Below, one piece after another: positions 24,191 to 34,145 of a DNA stretch of 64,000 nt. The notes under the pieces are model-generated. The model ran no database searches. It was not told the origin of the DNA and saw nothing but the letters and a program-made list of their open reading frames with translations. The stretch covers positions 1,302,001-1,366,000 of the forward strand of contig BRON01000012.1 in NCBI GenBank assembly GCA_024345305.1. Direction: 5' to 3'. This stretch comes from Mrakia gelida. Taxonomy: Eukaryota; Basidiomycota; Tremellomycetes; Cystofilobasidiales; Mrakiaceae. How positions within the stretch are numbered: the stretch's first letter is position 1; each line of letters opens with the position of its first letter. Both the position numbers and the translations under genes were made by a program.

Positions 24191-26266
24191 ATGGTCAAGG
24201 TAAGCAATCACAAAAAATCTCACTCTCGCTCTCGTCCATCCGCCCCGCTTCTGTATACAAGAACTGACTCTCCTTCCTTCCTCGCTCTTCTCTCTCTCTT
24301 CACTCCTTCCTTCCTTCCCTTCCTTCTCCTATGGAAACCTGCACCCATCCATCCACCCTCTCGCGTCCATCCCTCGACCTTTCCCATCTCCAGGCTGAAT
24401 CTTCCAAGGACGGAGCTGCCGCTCAGGCTAACCCCACCGTCGCTGTAAGTTCTCCCTTCCTCTGCTAGCTCGAGAGCGTTTTTTTTCGCGGGTCTGCTCT
24501 TCTTGGGTCTTCGAAGGGAGCGAAGAGAGGAGCGGAGAGGGAGAATGGACCAAGAAACGCGCTTCTTTGTTTTTCGTTTCGTGTTCGACTCGAGTTTCTC
24601 ACCTCGAGTCAAGAAGAAACTTTCAGAGGGCAAACCTTCTCGGAAGATCTCTCTATAGATCCATCTCCTCGACCTCCCCATCCGACCTTCGTCCAAAAAC
24701 AACCTTCTCTCCTTCCCTCCTCTTTCGAAAAACTCAAAAGCTCACCTCGCCTCCCTCCCTTCCCTCTCCTCTCCCCCAGATGGTCGCCTCCTTCTCCGCC
24801 CTCGCCGACGCCTTCATCGTCGCCTCCCAATCCCTCCGAACCTTCGCCAACGTCGCTTCCAACGGCCAAGATCCCTCCGCCCTCGCCGCCGTCATCGCCG
24901 GTATCCAGGCCTCAGGCATCCCCTTCGGTGCTCTCGCTATCCAGCAGACCCCTGGACGAAAGGGAGCTCCCAAGACCGCTGAGCAGGAGGCCAGGGCCGA
25001 CAAGAAGAGGAAGAGAGCCGAGAAGAAGGCTGCGAAGGATCCTAACGCTCCCAAGCGACCTGCTTCCGCGTACTTGATGTACCAGAACGAGGTCAGGGAT
25101 CACTTCAAGACCGAGAACCCTGATACCAACTACCAGGAGGTGCTCAAGTTGATTGGAGAGTCGTGGAAGACTTTGGCAGAGGAGGCTAAGAAGGTAAGTC
25201 GCGCTTCGGTTTGGGGTCTGGCGAGGGAGGGAGAGGAGGGAGGGAAGACGAGACGAGACGCGACGAGGGGTTGAAAGACGACGACGAGGAAACGAACGAA
25301 GGACTGACCCTTTCCTCCTTTCTTCACCTTTTGCGCTTCCTTTGTTGGGTAGGTCTACGTCGAGCGAGCCGCTGCGTCCATGGAGGAGTTCAAGGTGCAG
25401 GCTGAGGGATACAAGCAGGACCCTACCGCCGTTCGTTCCTCTTCTCACCTCCTCGTCGCTCCCCTCTTCCCTTTCCCTCCCTTCCCACCTTCCCCCACCC
25501 ACCAACCACTCTCCCCTCCCTTCCGTCCCTCTTTCTATCACCCTCTCCCACCTCCCAACATACCTCGTCCTCCACTCGTTCCTCCCCGTCGCGTCGCCTT
25601 CACCTCGAAACTGACCGCGTCCGTCGCTCTTCGTTCCCTTCAGGCCGGAATCCAAGCCGCCATGGCCGCCACTAACGACGACGAGGAGGAGGACGAGGAG
25701 GACGATGAGATCGAGGAGGCTGAGGAGGAGATCCCCAAGAGCCCTGAGTCTGCTTCGTCGTCCGAGGAGGAGAGCTCGTCCGAGGATGAGGGTGAGTCGT
25801 TTCTTCGTTTTTTTCGTTTCGCAGCTCTTCTTCGCTCTCTCTCTCCCACTCCGCACCACCACCACCATCTCCTTCTCTCGTTTCGCGAACCTCAACTAAC
25901 TTCTTCTCCTCGTTCGTTTTCCTTCCCCCTCGTTCCTCAGCTCCCGCTCCCGCCCCCGTCAAGAAGTCCAAGAAGAACGCTGCCCCCGCTGCCGTCCCTA
26001 CCCCTCCCGCTAAGGTCGCTAAGGGCCCCAAGGCCGTCGAGTCCGCTTCCAAGAAGGCTAAGAAGGAGGTTAGTAGTCTCGTCTTCAAACTCAAACTCCT
26101 TTTCACTCCCCTCCCTTGTCGCGAGGTCGCGTCGAAACGAAATCGACGGAGGGCTGACCTTTCTTCTCCCAATCTCTCTCCCTCTCGTCCTCTCCTTCCT
26201 TTGATCTTCCCTCCTCCCCACCCACAACCACGTCTTTCGGTACAGAACAAGAAGGCTTCTGCTTAA
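24191..26266 (+). CDS. HMG-box chromatin protein
   Basis: Exon 1 is only ATGGTCAAG (24191-24199). Exon 2 starts at 24394 and exon 3 at 24780. The centre is a classic HMG box: 'KDPNAPKRPASAYLMYQNEV', then 'TNYQEVLKLIGESWKTLAEE', then 'VYVERAAASMEEFKVQAEGY'. A hydrophobic N-terminal helical region ('MVASFSALADAFIVASQSLR') precedes it. The C-terminal part is very acidic (DDEEEDEEDDEIEEAEEE), followed by Lys/Ala/Pro-rich repeats ending KKAKKENKKASA. This is like yeast Hmo1/Nhp6-type DNA-bending proteins with an added tail; which of these is the true orthologue cannot be told. Six to seven introns, one of about 330 bases. Confidence 0.88.
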
Positions 26267-26723
26267 ATCACCAACACCAACACCATCTCGTCGTCTTTCG
26301 TCGTTTCTCTCTCTTTTTCCGGGTCTTCGTTTCTCGTCCGTCCAGCTTTTTTGATACCTTACATACCTTCCGTAGTTTTCTTTTGAGGTTGGGTTGACTT
26401 TACGATACGATTCATGAGTTTCTTCTGTCTCCTCCTCAGGTCTGCTCCTTTCTGCTTTGTTCGGGTAGGAAGCGGCGATCACGAGAGAAGACGAGACCCT
26501 GCGATGCACGTTGACAAGCCTGCCCCTCCCTCGACTACGTCGTTCGCGTGTCCGAACTGGCACAGTCTCTCTATTCGGCTCTGGCGAGGAAGACAGTACA
26601 AGAGCTGGCTGGCGACCAACAACGTCAACGCGTCGCGTCGCAGTTTCGCAAACAAAGATCGATGTATAACTTCACTAAGATCATACCTCCTTCGTTTCCC
26701 CCACCGAAAAAAGGAACAACGAC
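26267..26723. other. convergent intergenic region
   Basis: Holds the 3' ends of the HMG-box gene (plus) and the Arc1-like gene (minus). T-rich directly after 26266, as expected of a 3' UTR. I see no gene. Confidence 0.55.
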
Positions 26724-28983
26724 CTACGACAAGCTAGCTCCCACGAACTTCTTAACAGTGCAGTACCCATCCTTCGTCCTGATCCTGTGAATCTCTCCTC
26801 CGTTGGCCTTGTCGACCCAAGCGGCCTCGAGCGAAGGGAGGGTGGTGAATCCAGGCTGGATGGTCTCGAAGACCTTCTTCTTGGGGTTGAGGACCTCGAG
26901 GGGAAGAGCATCTGGGGAAACAAAGGGACGAAGGAAGACGAAGGAGAGGAGTCAGCGAGAGAGAGGAAGGAAGGAAGGCGAGACTCGAAACGAAACGACT
27001 CACTCTCGTACTTCTCTCCCTCGAAGTAGATTCGCTCTCCGGGCTTGGAGTTGGGTGGGGGTTGAACGAACTCGATACCTCCGTCCTTGCCGTCGGCGGA
27101 GGAGGCCTGGGAGGAAAGAAGGGCGAGGAGAGAGAGGAAAGAGGATCAGTACGGGAACTCATCGCGTCGAGAGCGTGAAGAAAAAGCGAAAGGAGAAAGT
27201 CGAGTCGAGACTCACGCAAAGGACCATGGAGTACGACTTGATACCTCGCATAGCGACCTGTGAAGAGGGAAGACAGGGAAGAGCGACGCGTCAGAACGAA
27301 GTCTGGTTCCGTCGACGAACGCGAGGGAGATGCTGAAGACAAGATGCCGAAGACTGACGGGCTTCATGTTGAGCTGCAGAACAGAAGGGAAAGGAAAATC
27401 GAAGAGTTAGCCAGACAGTCGAGGCGACGAGGGCGAGTGAAGGGAAAAGAGACGAACGACGACGACGATCCACTTGTCCTTGACCTCGTCGATGGACATG
27501 TAGTTGACGAGACCAGAGACGATGGTCCTAGGCTCGGCCTCTCCAACGTCGACGGACTCAACGTAGAGAGAGTCGGCATCGGGGTGCTTGGAGACTTTGT
27601 GAGACGAGCAGAGAGAACGAGAGACGCGAAGGGAAGTCAGTCGAGGTCGTGAAACGAGTTTGAGCGACGAGAAGAGGCGTACCAGAGAGGATGTGTCCGA
27701 CCTGAAGAGAAGAAGGAGTGGGGGTCAGCGTAGGTTGGCTCGAAGAGGATTGAGAAGGAGCACGAAACTCACCCTGAGATCGATCATCGAAGGCAAAGGT
27801 CCAGTGGGCTCAGGAGCAGCGGGAGCAGCAGGTCTAGCCTTCTTCTCCTTCTTCTTGGTGTTGAAAGGCTTTCCCTCGGCATCAACAGGAGCGGCCTTAG
27901 CTCCCTCTCCTCCTCCGATGGTCATCTCCTTGACCTTCTCTCCCAATCCAGCGACGGCAGCCCCGACGCTTCCAACAGCGGCCTGAGCGGCGACTCCCAA
28001 CTCTCCAATCTTCTCGGTGACGGTCTCGACGGTGGTCTTAGCGGTCTCCTCAGCGACGGGCTTCTTGGGCTTCTTCTCCTTGGCCTGAGCTGCCTTCCTC
28101 TCGATGGCGGGGAGGTTGTCGAGGTCGAAGGTGATGGGAGGGAAGGAGGGAGGGATGGGATCCGAGGAGGTGAGGATGGAGGCGAGGAGAGGGTGGGATT
28201 GGATGTGGGAGAGGTATCGAGTGAGGGAAGGGGTGGTGTAGTATTCGGAAGAGGGTTGGACCGCCTGGGAGTAGAGAGACGAAAAGATGAAGAGGGAATG
28301 TCAGACGAGCGAACGGGAGGGGTTGGGTGAGCTCGAGGACGAGGAGAGAGAGCGAGAGAGCGAGAGAGCTGAAAGAAACGAACGAAGATGGGGTGAAGGA
28401 CTCCGTAGGTAGCGACATCGGCGACGGTGAGTTCCGAGTTGAAGAGGTAGGTGAGAGGGGTGAGACGCTTGTCGAGATCCTGGAGAGAAAAGCAAGCGAC
28501 GAAGAAGGGAACAGAAGGAGAGTCAGATGGAGCAAGGACGAGAGCACGGGGTTCCCAAAGGATGCGAGATGGAATGTGCTGGTAGGGTTTGGCAGCGAAT
28601 GAAGCTCTATACACGGGAGGTGAACCTGAATATATTGCTAGCCTCTAGAGCGAAGAGGAAGAGCCAGCCCTCCTCCCCTTGAGGTCGAGGTCACTTTTTG
28701 ACCTTCTCCTCCCCCCGATGCCCCTTCCTCTCGCACTCCCCAATGACCCTATCACTTCCTCGTTTCTAACCAGCATACACTCGACCTTCCTCTCTCCCAG
28801 TCCTCTGCTCCAAGTCTCCCAGAAAGACGCTTTCCGACTGACCTTGAGATCTCCCGCTCCCTCAACTTCGACCTTCTTGACCCACTCCTCGACGAGATCC
28901 TTGTCTTTGGAAGGAGAAGGGAGAACGTTCCCAGCAGCGGCAACGAGAGTTTGAACCTTGGCGGTTTGGATAGAAGTGGACAT
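26724..28983 (-). CDS. ARC1: Arc1/AIMP1-type tRNA-binding synthetase cofactor
   Basis: N-terminal GST-like part: [19 protein letters not shown], then '[20 protein letters not shown]', typical of GST-C domains of synthetase complex proteins. The middle is Lys/Ala/Pro-rich ('[20 protein letters not shown]'). The C-terminus is the EMAPII-like tRNA-binding OB fold: '[11 protein letters not shown]', '[20 protein letters not shown]', '[11 protein letters not shown]', 'VVVCNLKPVSLRGVKSYSMV' and 'LCASSADGK'. This is the architecture of yeast Arc1p, which binds tRNA and docks Met- and Glu-tRNA synthetases. The stop is TAG at 26724-26726. An in-frame upstream ATG at 29049 adds 22 residues that look like a mitochondrial presequence (see the finding). 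Confidence 0.9.
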
Positions 28984-29247
28984 GACTCGAAAGTGGCGAT
29001 GGAAAAGGGATGGGTGGGTGGTGGAGAAGGAGAGAAGGCGATGGAGCATGCGGTGAGGGAGAGGAGAGCGGCGAGGTCGAGATTCGAACGCTGCTGATCG
29101 GAGTTTGAAGGAGCTTCTGCTGGTAGAACTTCAGGCTGCTGAGAAAGCATAGTCGCGCTCGAGCTCAGAGAGTTTACAGATGTTGGTTGTATACGTATCG
29201 TAAATAGTTAAAGAGGTAAGACTTGACTTTCGACCTCGACCCAAGAC

Positions 29248-29689
29248 TCATCGTTCTTCCCTGCTCCGTCCTCTCTTCCCACGATGACGAAGTCGAACGG
29301 AACTACTAGTGTACATAAGCTCTGGTTCTATCAATAGCGAGAAAAGAGAGTGAGGTCAGCGACGCCGTTCGAGCATCCAAAGACGAGAAGAAGACGCGTC
29401 TCGATTCGACTCAACGAGATAAAAACGAGCTCACCTCTCCTAACTCGCACGACAGGCTTCGCTGGAAGGCTACTCGACAGAAAAGGCAAGATCCCAGTAC
29501 GGCCTATGATGCCGAGAGTTGAGCGACGCGGATGCTGGAGAGGGGAGGGGGAGGGGAGAGGGGGACGCAAAAAAACGAGAGTGTCGCGTCAGTTATGATC
29601 TCCTTCTCTTTTCTTCTCTTCTCGCTCCCTCGAGCTCCCCTTAGACAACAACGAACGAAGAATGCCGATGATGGTGAAGGTAAAGTCAT
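29248..29689 (-). CDS. possible three-exon small basic protein
   Basis: Exons 29689-29657 (MTLPSPSSAFF), 29534-29435 (contains LGIIGRTGILPFLSSS and KPVVRVRR) and 29327-29248 (ELMYTSSSVRLRHRGKR) join in frame to 213 bases, a 70-residue Arg-rich product. Donors are GTTCGT and GTGAGC, acceptors CAG and TAG, and each intron carries a GAC-type branch motif. No family recognised. The second and third exons resemble a pair at 15.3-15.49 kb where the frame is not kept, so a noncoding RNA or a spliced 3' UTR of the neighbouring gene is an alternative. Confidence 0.3.
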
Positions 29690-29728
29690 TGGCCTTTTGT
29701 AAGCTCCGCATCCCTCCTGAACGCTCTC

Positions 29729-31266
29729 TCAAAAGGTAGCGGAAAGATGGGAGGGGGGTCGGACGAGGGTGTCGACACCCAAAAGACGAGCGCTCGATTC
29801 GAGAAACGAAGGGATGCTCGTCTTTTGGGGGGTTTGGTCGACGGGAGATCCAACTCCGGTAGGGGGTGTAATCATTTGGGACGTTGGAAGGTTGGAAGGG
29901 AGGGAGGGAAGGGAGGGAGGGAGGGAGGAGGGCAGAGGAGGGCAGAGGAGGGAGAAAGAAGTGGAGGACGAGAGGGACTCACGAGAAGAGGAAAGAACAA
30001 GGAAGCAGTTTGGAGAGCGAGGCAGGAAGAAGGGCTTGATAAGGTGTCGATGGCGTTCCAACAGCTCAACTTGAGTGGCTGTCATCTCCGTCGGTGCTCG
30101 AGTGAGAAGGACGCGACCTGCTTGTCGACCGAAAAACGAAACGCGCGACCTCAAGTCAGCGCTTCCGTTCCTCCGCTCGTTATGCCTCAACCGAGAACAG
30201 AGTAGGTGGGGGTTAGTGTCGGTAGTCATGCGGGCCTTTAAAATGTTCTCATCCCTCCCTTCTGACCGTGTCCGGCAGGGGAGGGTGTACGTCGATCCCT
30301 CTCGGTTCGTTCGATTCTCGCGAAACGAAGCGAAGCTCGAGGGAGGTTTCCTCGGTGGTTTTGAATCATGTGCTTTTGGTGGAGGTGGTGAGGATGGGGA
30401 TGGGAGCGGACTGGTGGGAAGTAGAGGTAGAGGTGGGAGGAGAGGAGGAAGGAAGAAGCGAGAGAGAGAGAGAAGGAGAGAGAAGCTCACAAGAAGGAGC
30501 CAAAGCGAGCCAGTCCATGGATACGGAGCTGCTGCCGTTGGAGTAGAGTTGAACGAGTGCACTGCGAAAAACAAACGGAGAGTACTGATTCACGTCTCGA
30601 TAGAGATCAGCCTACCTCGGCAAAAGATGGAAGGAGGAGCTGGCAGGCGAAGAAGCACAAAAGAAGGAAGGCGAAGGAGAGGTCAGCTCGAGCTCAACGA
30701 GGTTTCCCTTCTCTCGCCAGCCAGATCTCTAGGAGGCGAGGTCTAAACACCTTGGCCACCATTGAGAGCATCCTCAAGGGACCCTCTAACCGAGAATCTC
30801 ATTTTTGGGAGAGCCTCTAGCGACCAAGAAGAGAGAGAAAGAAAGAAGAGCGGACTCACGATCTCGTCTTCTCCCAAATCGAACCGAGCTCACCCAAACT
30901 CCTCAGCAGCCTCCCTCGGGCTTCTAAGAACTCCGACTCCAGCGCAAGCCTATACGAGCGAGGCCTCCATACGTCCTTGAGGCGAGAGAGAAAGGTGCAA
31001 GAGGTCGAGAAGGAAGGAGATGGTCGTCGTTGAAGGATCGAGGCGGTTGAAAACGAAGGAGGGACGTTTTGAGCTCCTGCTTTTTGAGTCGGCCGAAACA
31101 GCAAGAGAAAAAACTTCTCCTCCTTCCAAGATTTCACAGGCAAGAACTTCTCCTCAAGAATGACCCTCAGCCAAAAAGATAAGATTTTCCCCCTCCTCTC
31201 AGTTCGGCGGATCAAGGTGAACGCCAGAGACAGGTTTCGAGCTTCCGATAAGGGAATTGGAGTCAT
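29729..31266 (-). CDS. unrecognised protein, start uncertain
   Basis: Exons with clean splice sites read 'SYRLALESEFLEARGRLLRS' and LGELGSIWEKTR, then a 24-base mini-exon (LLLPSFAE), 'ALVQLYSNGSSSVSMDWLAL', 'PTEMTATQVELLERHRHLIK' with PFFLPRSPNCFLVLSSS, and the last exon 'GSPVDQTPQKTSIPSFLESS' ending in RPPSHLSATF at 29729. The exon at 30855-30990 is open upstream to an ATG at 31266, only 54 bases from the divergent argininosuccinate lyase ATG. The true start may therefore be in an exon I did not find. No domain recognised. Confidence 0.4.
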
Positions 31267-31320
31267 CTCGCTCTCTCGTCGCTTCTTCCCTAACCCCCAT
31301 TCAACCTCTACTCTACAACT

Positions 31321-33774
31321 ATGACCGTAAGTCTACTAGAGAGGGTGTAGAGACAAGACTCCGGGGCTCACTCTCTTTCTCTGTTTCCAGGAAGCCAAAG
31401 GAGATTTCACCAAGCAGAAGCTCTGGGGAGGACGATTCACAGGTCAGCCCGAGCTCTCTTCCTTCCCTTCTCTTCTCTTTTTTCTGGCCAGCCGCCTGTG
31501 GTAGTGAGATGAGCTCATGCTGATCCTCTGCTCTCCTCTCTTCTCCCTTCTTTTCCCCAGGTCAAACTGATCCTCTCATGCACGAGTTTAACGTTCGTTC
31601 GCTCTCCTTGCGACTCTTCTCTTTGCTCGAGCGAGCTCAGCTCGTCCTTCCTCCCCTCCCCTCCGAAACCTGACCTGCTCCTCCCTCCCCCTTTTCGTCT
31701 CTACTCCAGCAATGTCTTCGATACGATCAGAGGATGTACCTCGCCGATGTTCGAGGTTCTATCGCCTACTCCAAGGCTCTGCTCAAGGTCGGAATCCTCA
31801 CTCAACACGAGGCGAACGAGATCGAGCGAGGCTTGGGAGAGGTCGCAAAGGAGTGGGAGACAAAGACGGTGAGCATCAAACTCTCGATATGCACACCCTT
31901 GCAGATGTCACGAAGACGCTCTGTTCGAATATGTATAGAGCAGAGCTAACCTCCCTCGTCCCTCCCTCGCCTCCCTCCCAGTTCGCTCCCGAACCCGACG
32001 ACGAGGATATCCACACCGCCAACGAGAGGCGACTCTCTGAGATCGTCGGAAAGGACATCGGAGGAAAGCTCCACACCGGTCGAAGCAGGAACGATCAGGT
32101 TGCTACTGATTTGAGGCTTTGGTTGGTGAGTTTTGCCATCTCTCTTCAACTGGCTTCGAAGCGAGCTCGACATTCCCCTTCTCGTCGCTCACCCACGCTC
32201 CTCCCTCTTGCTTTCACTTTCCCTCCCCACCAGCTCGAGGAAGCTTCTACCATCAAGAAGTACCTCAAGGATCTCATCACCGTCATGGTCGACCGAGCCG
32301 AGAAGGAGGTCGACGTTCTCATGCCTGGTTACACCCATCTTCAGGTGAGCTTTCGACTCGACTCTTCTTCCCTTCCCTTTCCCTCTTCCTCCTTCGTCTT
32401 CCCTCCAAATCCCCTTGCTCACCCAACCAACCCTCTCTCTCCTCTCTCTCTCTTCCAGCGAGCCCAACCCATCCGATGGTCCCACCTCCTCCTCTCCCAC
32501 GCCTTCTCCTTCAACTCCGACCTCACTCGTCTCTCAGCCCTCCTCCCTCGGATCTCCGTCCTCCCTCTTGGATGCGGAGCTCTTGCTGGGAACCCCTTCG
32601 GAGTCGATCGAGACTTCCTCGCCAAAGAACTCGGGTTCGACTCGGTCGCGGAGAACTCGCTCTACGGAACGGGAGACAGGGACTTCATCGTCGAGTTCTT
32701 GCAGTGGGGAGCGTCGACGATGGGTCACGTCTCGAGGATGGCGGAGGATCTGATCATCTACTCGACGGCGGAGTTTGGGTTCGTGCAGTTGAGTGATGCG
32801 TACTCGTAAGTTCTCTCACCTTGCCTACTTTGGGTTGTTCGAGAAGTAGGAAACGTTGAGCCCACCCTCGTTTCGCTCGTTCGCGTCTCGGTTTTCGTTC
32901 TCACAGCACTGGATCCTCGATGATGCCTCAGAAGGTCAGCTCACTTCACTCCCTTTCTCCTCGTCGTCGTCTTCGCTCACTGACGGACCCTCGCGTTCGC
33001 CTACTACAGAAAAACCCCGACTCCCTCGAGCTCCTTCGAGGAAAGTCCGGACGAGTCTTCGGACAGATGTCAGGATTCATGATGTCGCTCAAGGGACTCC
33101 CCTCGACCTACAACAAGGATCTCCAGGAGTGCCAGGAGCCTCTCTTCGACTGTGTTGATACCCTCAGCGCGTCGTTGAGGATCTTCGAGGGTGTTGTTGG
33201 AACTCTCGCTGTGAGTTTGACTTCGCGTCGCTTTCCTCGTCGAGCTCGTGGATCCTTCGCTTTCGAGCGAGTTGGAAGAGAGTCCGAGAGCTGATATTTA
33301 CTTCCGTTCTTGCTTCGTGGCATCGCAGATCAACAAGAAGAAGATGGAGGGAGCTTTGACGATGGACATGCTCGCGACCGATCTCGCTGACTACCTCGTC
33401 AGGAAGGGAGTGAGTCCTCGCGTCCCTCTCTTCTCTCCCATCACCCCCATCACCACCACCCGCCCTTCTTCTATCCCTACTCAAACTCACACGCACCTCT
33501 CTTGCTCCTTCTCTCCTCCGCTCAGGTACCCTTCCGTGAAACCCACCACGTCTCTGGAAAGGCCGTCGCCCTCGCCGAAGCCACCTCCGTCTCCATCTCC
33601 CAGCTCACGCTCGAGCAGTACCTCACGCTCAACCCCAAGTTCGAGGAGGACGTGTTCGCGGACGTGTTCGACTTTGAGAAGAGCGTGGAGAAGAGGAACG
33701 CGATTGGAGGACCGAGCAGGGAGATGGTCGCTAGGCAGGTTAGGGTGTTGAGGAAGAGCGTTGGAGATAACTAG
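31321..33774 (+). CDS. ARG4: argininosuccinate lyase
   Basis: Exon 1 is just ATGACC followed by GTAAGT. The remaining exons give a full-length enzyme of the fumarase/aspartase superfamily: '[20 protein letters not shown]', '[12 protein letters not shown]', '[18 protein letters not shown]', '[20 protein letters not shown]' and the signature '[20 protein letters not shown]', which contains the catalytic serine and is split by an intron at MPQK. It ends VLRKSVGDN with TAG at 33772-33774. It cleaves argininosuccinate to arginine and fumarate, the last step of arginine synthesis. Nine or more introns. Confidence 0.96.
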
Positions 33775-34145
33775 AGGAAGGTGGTTAGTTTACGAGGTCA
33801 TCTTGTTGAAGAGATATTTGAATGTGAATCGATAGTCTACAACGAGGGAATCAGGAGAGATGAGTCGAGTTGGACGAGCGCTCAATTTGAAGAGGACGAG
33901 TCGAAGAGCTCGCGAGCTCCGTTCTTTCTCGAGACAAAAATGAAACGTTGTCTCCATAAAATCCCCTGACTCCCGAGCACAGCAAGGAGACCTTGCATCC
34001 ATCGCAGAAAATTCAACAGCTCGACCTCGGGCTGAATTTTCGCTTAACTCCGAGGCCAGCATGGGGTGGAAAGCTCGCTTGGTCACTTTCGATTCTCCTT
34101 CCTTCCTCTCCTCCAACCACGTTCTCCCTCCCTTTCTGCGTCAAC
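33775..34145. other. intergenic region between ARG4 and the aminotransferase gene
   Basis: Same-strand gap of about 370 bases that must hold the ARG4 terminator and the promoter of the aminotransferase gene. I see no gene and no clear TATA box. Confidence 0.5.

Noticed and set aside
30366..30574. Extension of the unknown gene through the intron as one long frame
   Set aside because: The stretch is a CT-rich intron with a GTGAGC donor and an AAAAG acceptor; reading through gives only Leu/Pro/Ser low-complexity sequence.
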